Of a DNA stretch of 64,000 nt, positions 60,182 through 64,000 are shown piece by piece. Both the position numbers and the translations under genes were made by a program. The stretch comes from Terriglobia bacterium (GTDB taxonomy: Bacteria; Acidobacteriota; Terriglobia; JAJPHL01). How positions within the stretch are numbered: the first letter of the stretch is position 1; each line of letters opens with the position of its first letter. Where the stretch lies: assembly GCA_021325275.1 (NCBI GenBank), contig JAJPHL010000034.1, forward strand, positions 62,001-126,000, in the 5' to 3' direction. The notes under the pieces were generated by a model. It was not told the DNA's origin and searched no databases. It saw only the letters and a list, made by a program, of their open reading frames with translations.

Positions 60182-62038
60182 ATGGGCAAGGCCAAACGCC
60201 GGCAGCATCGAACCCCCGTCCAGACTCCAGCGCCGCGACGACCGGATTCCGGCTTCCCGCGGACGGGCTTCCCTTGGACGATCAGTGCCGTGCTTTTTCT
60301 GACGACCCTGCTGATCTATGCGCCGGTCTCCCGTTTTGACTTCGTGAATTTCGACGATCCCGACTACGTGACGCGCAACGCGCACGTGCTGCGCGGCCTC
60401 ACGACCGACGGCGTTTCTTGGGCGTTCACTTCCGGCGAGGCGGCCAACTGGTTTCCGCTGACGCGGCTGTCGCACTTACTGGATGTCCAACTGTTCGGTC
60501 TCGACGCTGGGTTTCATCATCTGGTGAGCGTGTTCATTCACGCGCTCGCCACGATGTTCTTGTTTGCGTTTCTCTATCGAGCCACCGCGGCCCGCTGGCC
60601 GAGTGCGTTCGTGGCGCTCCTTTTCGCACTGCACCCGTTGCACGTGGAATCGGTGGCGTGGATCTCCGAGCGAAAAGACGTTCTCTGCGCGTTTTTCTGG
60701 TTCTTGTCGCTGTGGGGCTACGTGAGGTACACGGAGAAAAAATCCACCGGCCGATTTCTCTTTGCGCTTTTGGCGTTCGTTCTTGGATTGCTCTCCAAGC
60801 CGATGATCGTAACGCTGCCCTTCGTGCTTCTGCTGCTGGATATCTGGCCGCTGCGAAGGGCGCTCGACCGAAGTGTCCTTCTGGAAAAAATGCCGTTCTT
60901 CGCGCTGACGAGCATCGCCGCCGCCGTCACGTATCGGGTTCAGCAGGGCAGCGGAGCGGTTCAGACGGCTGAGATATTTCCCTTCGCGTTGCGGATCGAG
61001 AACGCGGTTCTTTCCTACGTCACCTACGTTGGCGAGATGGTCTGGCCGGCCGGACTGGCCGTTTACTATCCGTATCCCTCAAGCATCGCGGCGTGGAAGT
61101 TCGGTGCCGCCGGCGCGCTGCTGGTGGGTGTTTCGATTGCCGTGGTGCGCTACTTTCGCGAGTGTCCGTACCTGGCGGTGGGCTGGTTCTGGTATCTGGG
61201 AACGCTCGTGCCCGTGATCGGCCTCGTGCAAGTAGGCGCGCAGGCCCACGCGGACCGCTACACGTACGTGCCGTCGATCGGTTTGTGCATCATGGTCGCC
61301 TGGGGCGCGGCGGATCTGCTGAAACGGCGGCCATCGGCGAAAGTCGCGCTGGCCGGAGCGGCGGCCGTGGTGTGCCTGTCGTCGGCGGTGCTGTGCGAAG
61401 CCCAAATTCAATATTGGAAGAGTAGCGAGATGCTTTTCCGGCATGCCGTCGACGTCACCGATCGAAACTTTCTGGCGCACTATGACCTGGGCATCGCGGT
61501 GTCGACCATTCCGGGACGTCTTCCCGAAGCAATTTCCGAGTACCAAGCCGCGCTGCGGATCGAACCAAACTCCGATCGCGTTCACACCGACCTCGGAAAC
61601 GCCTTGGCGCAAACGGGCCGGCTCGCTGAGGCGATCGCGGAGTATCGCGAGGCCGTGCGCATCTCACCGAATTCGCCGATTCCTCACGTTGATCTGGCAA
61701 ACGCGCTGGCGAGCGACCCGGCACACTTAGCGGAAACGATCGCCGAATACGAAACCGCCCTGCGCCTAAAGCCGGACTATGTGCAAGGTCACATTAACCT
61801 GGGTGCCCTGTTGGCGAGTACCGGGCAAATGGATGAAGCGATCCCGCATTTTCAAGCTGCGCTCAAGATCGATCCGAATTCGGCTGAAGCGCACGCCAAT
61901 CTCGGGATGGCACTCGCGGGATTACCGGGGCGAACGGCAGAGGCGATCGCTCAACTTCAAGAGGCTCTGCGAATCCAACCCGATCCGCGAATCCAGCAAA
62001 TGCTCGACCGCTTGCGCGCGGCAATTGCCGATCACTGA
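60182..62038 (+). CDS. TMTC-like membrane protein with TPR tail
   Basis: The 618-residue protein has about nine membrane helices in its first 400 residues and a C-terminal run of TPR repeats (about 435-610, e.g. AISEYQAALRIEPNSDRVHT, AEYREAVRISPNSPIPHVDL, AIPHFQAALKIDPNSAEAHA). Conserved segments FVNFDDPDYV and HPLHVESVAWISERKDVLCA match TMTC/DUF1736-type GT-C fold proteins, some of which transfer mannose to proteins. The D-D pair in NFDDPDY would be the catalytic acid region. Donor and target are unknown. Start at ATG 60182; a TATACT box lies 17 bases upstream. Confidence 0.85.
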   Translation: MGKAKRRQHRTPVQTPAPRRPDSGFPRTGFPWTISAVLFLTTLLIYAPVSRFDFVNFDDPDYVTRNAHVLRGLTTDGVSWAFTSGEAANWFPLTRLSHLLDVQLFGLDAGFHHLVSVFIHALATMFLFAFLYRATAARWPSAFVALLFALHPLHVESVAWISERKDVLCAFFWFLSLWGYVRYTEKKSTGRFLFALLAFVLGLLSKPMIVTLPFVLLLLDIWPLRRALDRSVLLEKMPFFALTSIAAAVTYRVQQGSGAVQTAEIFPFALRIENAVLSYVTYVGEMVWPAGLAVYYPYPSSIAAWKFGAAGALLVGVSIAVVRYFRECPYLAVGWFWYLGTLVPVIGLVQVGAQAHADRYTYVPSIGLCIMVAWGAADLLKRRPSAKVALAGAAAVVCLSSAVLCEAQIQYWKSSEMLFRHAVDVTDRNFLAHYDLGIAVSTIPGRLPEAISEYQAALRIEPNSDRVHTDLGNALAQTGRLAEAIAEYREAVRISPNSPIPHVDLANALASDPAHLAETIAEYETALRLKPDYVQGHINLGALLASTGQMDEAIPHFQAALKIDPNSAEAHANLGMALAGLPGRTAEAIAQLQEALRIQPDPRIQQMLDRLRAAIADH

Positions 62039-62823
62039 GTCTTCGCGGCCTTGTGACGCGGGAAGTCGAAGCGGCGGCCGATGATCATCTTCAAAATCAG
62101 GTGATCCGTGGACCGTGTGACGCCGACGCCCATGCCGAAGTTGAACTCCCAGTCCTCGCTCAAGTTCAAATCGACGCAAGGGAAAAACTGCTGTTCTTGG
62201 TCCTTCAGCGCGAAAAATCCGGTGACCGGCCCTTGCGATCCGTAATACTCGAAGCCGGCGTTGACCTTCTTCGTGAAATCCCATCCGATTTTTGCGGCGG
62301 GCGCAAACGCCACGCCTTGATTCACGCTGTCTCCGTGCCAGGAGCGCTCCAGTGCCGGATTGAAAGCCCAATACAAGCGGCCTTGCTGCTTGTCTATGAT
62401 CGGGCGAATCTCCCACGTCCAGGTATCGGTGGAGTAGGCGCGCCGCGTGTAGCCGACCTCCTGCGAGAGGCTGACGCCAACGGGCCAATGCCAGCTTTCC
62501 GGCACGCGAACGCGCGGACGTATGTGATCGCCGACCCACTGCGGTCCGAAGTGTGTGCTCTCCGCGGTGAAAATGTAAAAGCCGGTTTCGAACCAGTCGT
62601 TGAAGCCGTGTGTAATCTCGATGGTCTCGTGAAAGGAATGCTCGGTGGGCATCACGCCGTCGACGACGGTTTTGGTTCCAGCGAGCGTGAAATTGCTGTG
62701 CAGCTCGACCATGGTGTGGCCCGGCTTGACGGTCTCCGCGCCGTACACTTGGATCTCGTAATTCGTTTGCGCGCGCAGAAGCGCGGCGCCGGCGAGCAAC
62801 AACCAACCGAAACGTGAAATCAC
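62032..62823 (-). CDS. Outer-membrane beta-barrel-like protein of unknown function
   Basis: The 263-residue protein starts (GTG 62823) VISRFGWLLLAGAALLRAQ, a signal peptide. The mature part has alternating aromatic strands (TMVELHSNFTLAG, DWFETGFYIFTAE, VGVSLSQEVGYTRRAYS, LYWAFNPALERSW, EFNFGMGVGVT), which suggests a small outer-membrane barrel. A TACAAT box ends seven bases before the GTG and supports this start; the frame from 62991 has no support. It overlaps the TMTC gene at the 3' end by 7 bases. No family recognised. Confidence 0.68.
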   Translation of the reverse strand: MISRFGWLLLAGAALLRAQTNYEIQVYGAETVKPGHTMVELHSNFTLAGTKTVVDGVMPTEHSFHETIEITHGFNDWFETGFYIFTAESTHFGPQWVGDHIRPRVRVPESWHWPVGVSLSQEVGYTRRAYSTDTWTWEIRPIIDKQQGRLYWAFNPALERSWHGDSVNQGVAFAPAAKIGWDFTKKVNAGFEYYGSQGPVTGFFALKDQEQQFFPCVDLNLSEDWEFNFGMGVGVTRSTDHLILKMIIGRRFDFPRHKAAKTQ

Positions 62824-62830
62824 GCCGGCT

Positions 62831-62836
62831 ATTGTA
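62831..62836 (-). promoter_or_regulatory. -10 box of a probable leaderless transcript (outer-membrane protein)
   Basis: TACAAT on the minus strand ends seven bases before the GTG at 62823, in the context GATACAAT, as before hom and the BNR gene. Confidence 0.45.
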
Positions 62837-62840
62837 TCAA

Positions 62841-63383
62841 CTATTCTTCGTAGTGAAATAGGTCCGCAGGACGGAAAGAGAAGCCAGGTAGCACGTCGCC
62901 ACCGTCGACCACGCTGTCGGCGGAATAGGACTGCGAAGATCCACCAGGAAGATGCACCGTCACGGTTTCCGTCTTGGGATCGACGATCCAAACTTGCCGT
63001 GTGCCGGCCTTCAGGTATTGGTGAGTTTTTTCCTGGACCTCGCTGGCGAGATCGCGGGGAGACAAGACTTCCACCGCGAGATCGGGCGCGCCTTCGAAAT
63101 ACTTAGGCGAGGACGGATCTGTCATGCGCGACTTGGCGATGAACGCGATGTCGGGACCGAGCACGGTGTCTGGATCGCGCGACAGGACCACGCCCAGTTC
63201 GGGACCGGCGAATCCAAGTCTGCTTTTCTCAAGGAAGTTTCCAAGCCACAAGAGCAAGCGAGTCACCAGAAAAACATGCACTTTCCCAACGGGCATGTAA
63301 TCCACCAATTCTCCACGCACTAACTCCCGCCGGTCTCCCGAAGCTAGGAGTTCCTCAGCCGTGATTAACGTGGTCGTCGCCAT
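62841..63383 (-). CDS. Uma2-family (DUF820) PD-(D/E)XK nuclease-like protein
   Basis: The 180-residue protein has the Uma2 motifs: RRELVRGELVDYMP near the N-terminus, LGPDIAFIAKSRM (catalytic Asp), PDLAVEVLSPRDLASEVQEK (Glu-x-x and Ser-Pro) and AGTRQVWIVDPKTETVTVH. Uma2 proteins are restriction-like and very numerous in some soil phyla; no function is settled. A TAGAAT box ends six bases before the ATG at 63383. Confidence 0.9.
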   Translation of the reverse strand: MATTTLITAEELLASGDRRELVRGELVDYMPVGKVHVFLVTRLLLWLGNFLEKSRLGFAGPELGVVLSRDPDTVLGPDIAFIAKSRMTDPSSPKYFEGAPDLAVEVLSPRDLASEVQEKTHQYLKAGTRQVWIVDPKTETVTVHLPGGSSQSYSADSVVDGGDVLPGFSFRPADLFHYEE

Positions 63384-63389
63384 AACCGG

Positions 63390-63395
63390 ATTCTA
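63390..63395 (-). promoter_or_regulatory. -10 box of a probable leaderless transcript (Uma2 gene)
   Basis: TAGAAT on the minus strand ends six bases (CCGGTT) before the ATG at 63383; there is no Shine-Dalgarno. Confidence 0.45.
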
Positions 63396-63482
63396 CCACT
63401 TTGCGGCCCTTTACTACTCGCCGCGGAACTTCCGGTGCGCGTTCTTTGTCCAGCAACCAGCACCAGCAACCGTCAACCGTCC

Positions 63483-64000
63483 TCACGCTTTATCCCGCAT
63501 CGCCGCGCGCAGAATTTTCTTCCGCAACCGCAGCGACTTCGGCGTGACCTCGACAAGTTCATCGTCGCGGATGAACTCGATGGCGCGCTCCAGATTCAGG
63601 ATGCGCGGCGGGACGAGGCGGATCGCTTCGTCCGCCGTCGACGCGCGCATGTTGGTAAGTTTCTTCTCGCGCACGATGTTGACGTCAAGGTCGCTATCGC
63701 GGGCGTTCTCGCCGATGATCATTCCCTGGTAGACTTCCTGGCCGGGTTCGACAAAAATCGCGCCGCGCTCCTGCAAATTCCAGATCGCGTACGCCGTCGC
63801 CGCGCCGGAACGATCCGCCACCAGCGACCCCGTCGGGCGCGTGGGAATATCGCCCTGCCACTCGATGTAGCCGTGAAAGAGCGAGTTCATGATCGCGGTG
63901 CCGCGCGTGTCGGTGAGAATGTCGGAGCGCAAGCCGATCAATCCGCGCGAGGGCACGAGAAACTCCACGCGCACACGACCGGAGCCGTGATTCACCATCT
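63483..64000 (-). CDS. typA: GTP-binding protein TypA/BipA, C-terminal part (cut by window edge)
   Basis: About 172 codons of the C-terminus are present and the frame continues past the right edge. The sequence [20 protein letters not shown] and [18 protein letters not shown], then [15 protein letters not shown] and [12 protein letters not shown], are the BipA C-terminal domain signatures. BipA is a ribosome-binding GTPase acting under stress and in ribosome assembly; the G domain is outside the window. The apparent Met at 63998 is internal. Confidence 0.95.
   Translation of the reverse strand, partial: MVNHGSGRVRVEFLVPSRGLIGLRSDILTDTRGTAIMNSLFHGYIEWQGDIPTRPTGSLVADRSGAATAYAIWNLQERGAIFVEPGQEVYQGMIIGENARDSDLDVNIVREKKLTNMRASTADEAIRLVPPRILNLERAIEFIRDDELVEVTPKSLRLRKKILRAAMRDKA

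Overview
The window looks like a chromosomal segment (GC-rich by eye, not computed) of an Acidobacteriota bacterium, most likely of the Solibacter/Bryobacter group. That placement is inferred from gene families typical of these genomes: a FtsX/MacB-type permease with an N-terminal prefix domain paired with PadR, a PASTA-less Ser/Thr kinase fused to a WD40-like propeller, a BNR-repeat protein ending in a TIGR03437 domain, a TIGR03435/DUF3738 protein, a BlaR1-like M56 peptidase fused to a GWxTD domain, and two Oar-like TonB receptors with carboxypeptidase-regulatory N-termini. No rRNA, tRNA, CRISPR array, transposase, integrase or phage gene was seen.

Layout. 1-12.4 kb: a TonB-type energy transducer cut by the left edge, a GH16 glucanase, a membrane Ser/Thr kinase, a large secreted BNR protein, a Tat-exported mannonate-dehydratase-like enzyme, and the permease/PadR pair. 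12.5-16.4 kb: a small-protein/nucleotidyltransferase pair and two small envelope genes lying between two copies of the groEL 3' terminator, then groEL-groES. 16.5-25.7 kb: FkbM methyltransferase, a large KAP-like NTPase with an unusual N-terminus, and a likely operon blaI - M56/GWxTD - DUF3738 - amino-acid permease, divergent from homoserine dehydrogenase. 25.7-30.4 kb: a lipoate / 2-oxoacid dehydrogenase cluster (E2, a small zinc-ribbon protein, lipB, lpd) plus a hydrolase-like lipoprotein without its serine nucleophile. 30.5-35.6 kb: M28 peptidase, YqiA-like esterase, proline-racemase-family enzyme, and an outer-membrane protein. 35.7-45.9 kb: two complete, divergently transcribed RND pump plus adaptor pairs sharing one TolC-like gene. 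46-49.4 kb: a membrane PAS-LuxR regulator following rbsD, a zinc alcohol dehydrogenase, and an EamA transporter. 49.4-60 kb: an octaheme cytochrome c with HEAT and TPR repeats and tandem TonB receptors with matching promoters and terminators. 60-64 kb: a TMTC-like TPR membrane protein, an outer-membrane protein, a Uma2 nuclease and the 3' part of typA/bipA.

Three non-coding patterns stand out. (1) Large imperfect inverted-repeat islands with a 9-base ACACAAAGA period occur three times in intergenic gaps. (2) Many genes have a -10 hexamer ending exactly 6 (sometimes 7-8) bases before the start codon and no Shine-Dalgarno, which indicates widespread leaderless transcription. (3) A 58-base groEL stop/terminator segment is present twice and brackets about 1 kb.

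Most enzyme calls rest on motifs visible in the translated sequence. Starts were moved inward from the longest open frame where signal peptides, family length or promoter position demanded it. No database search was possible.
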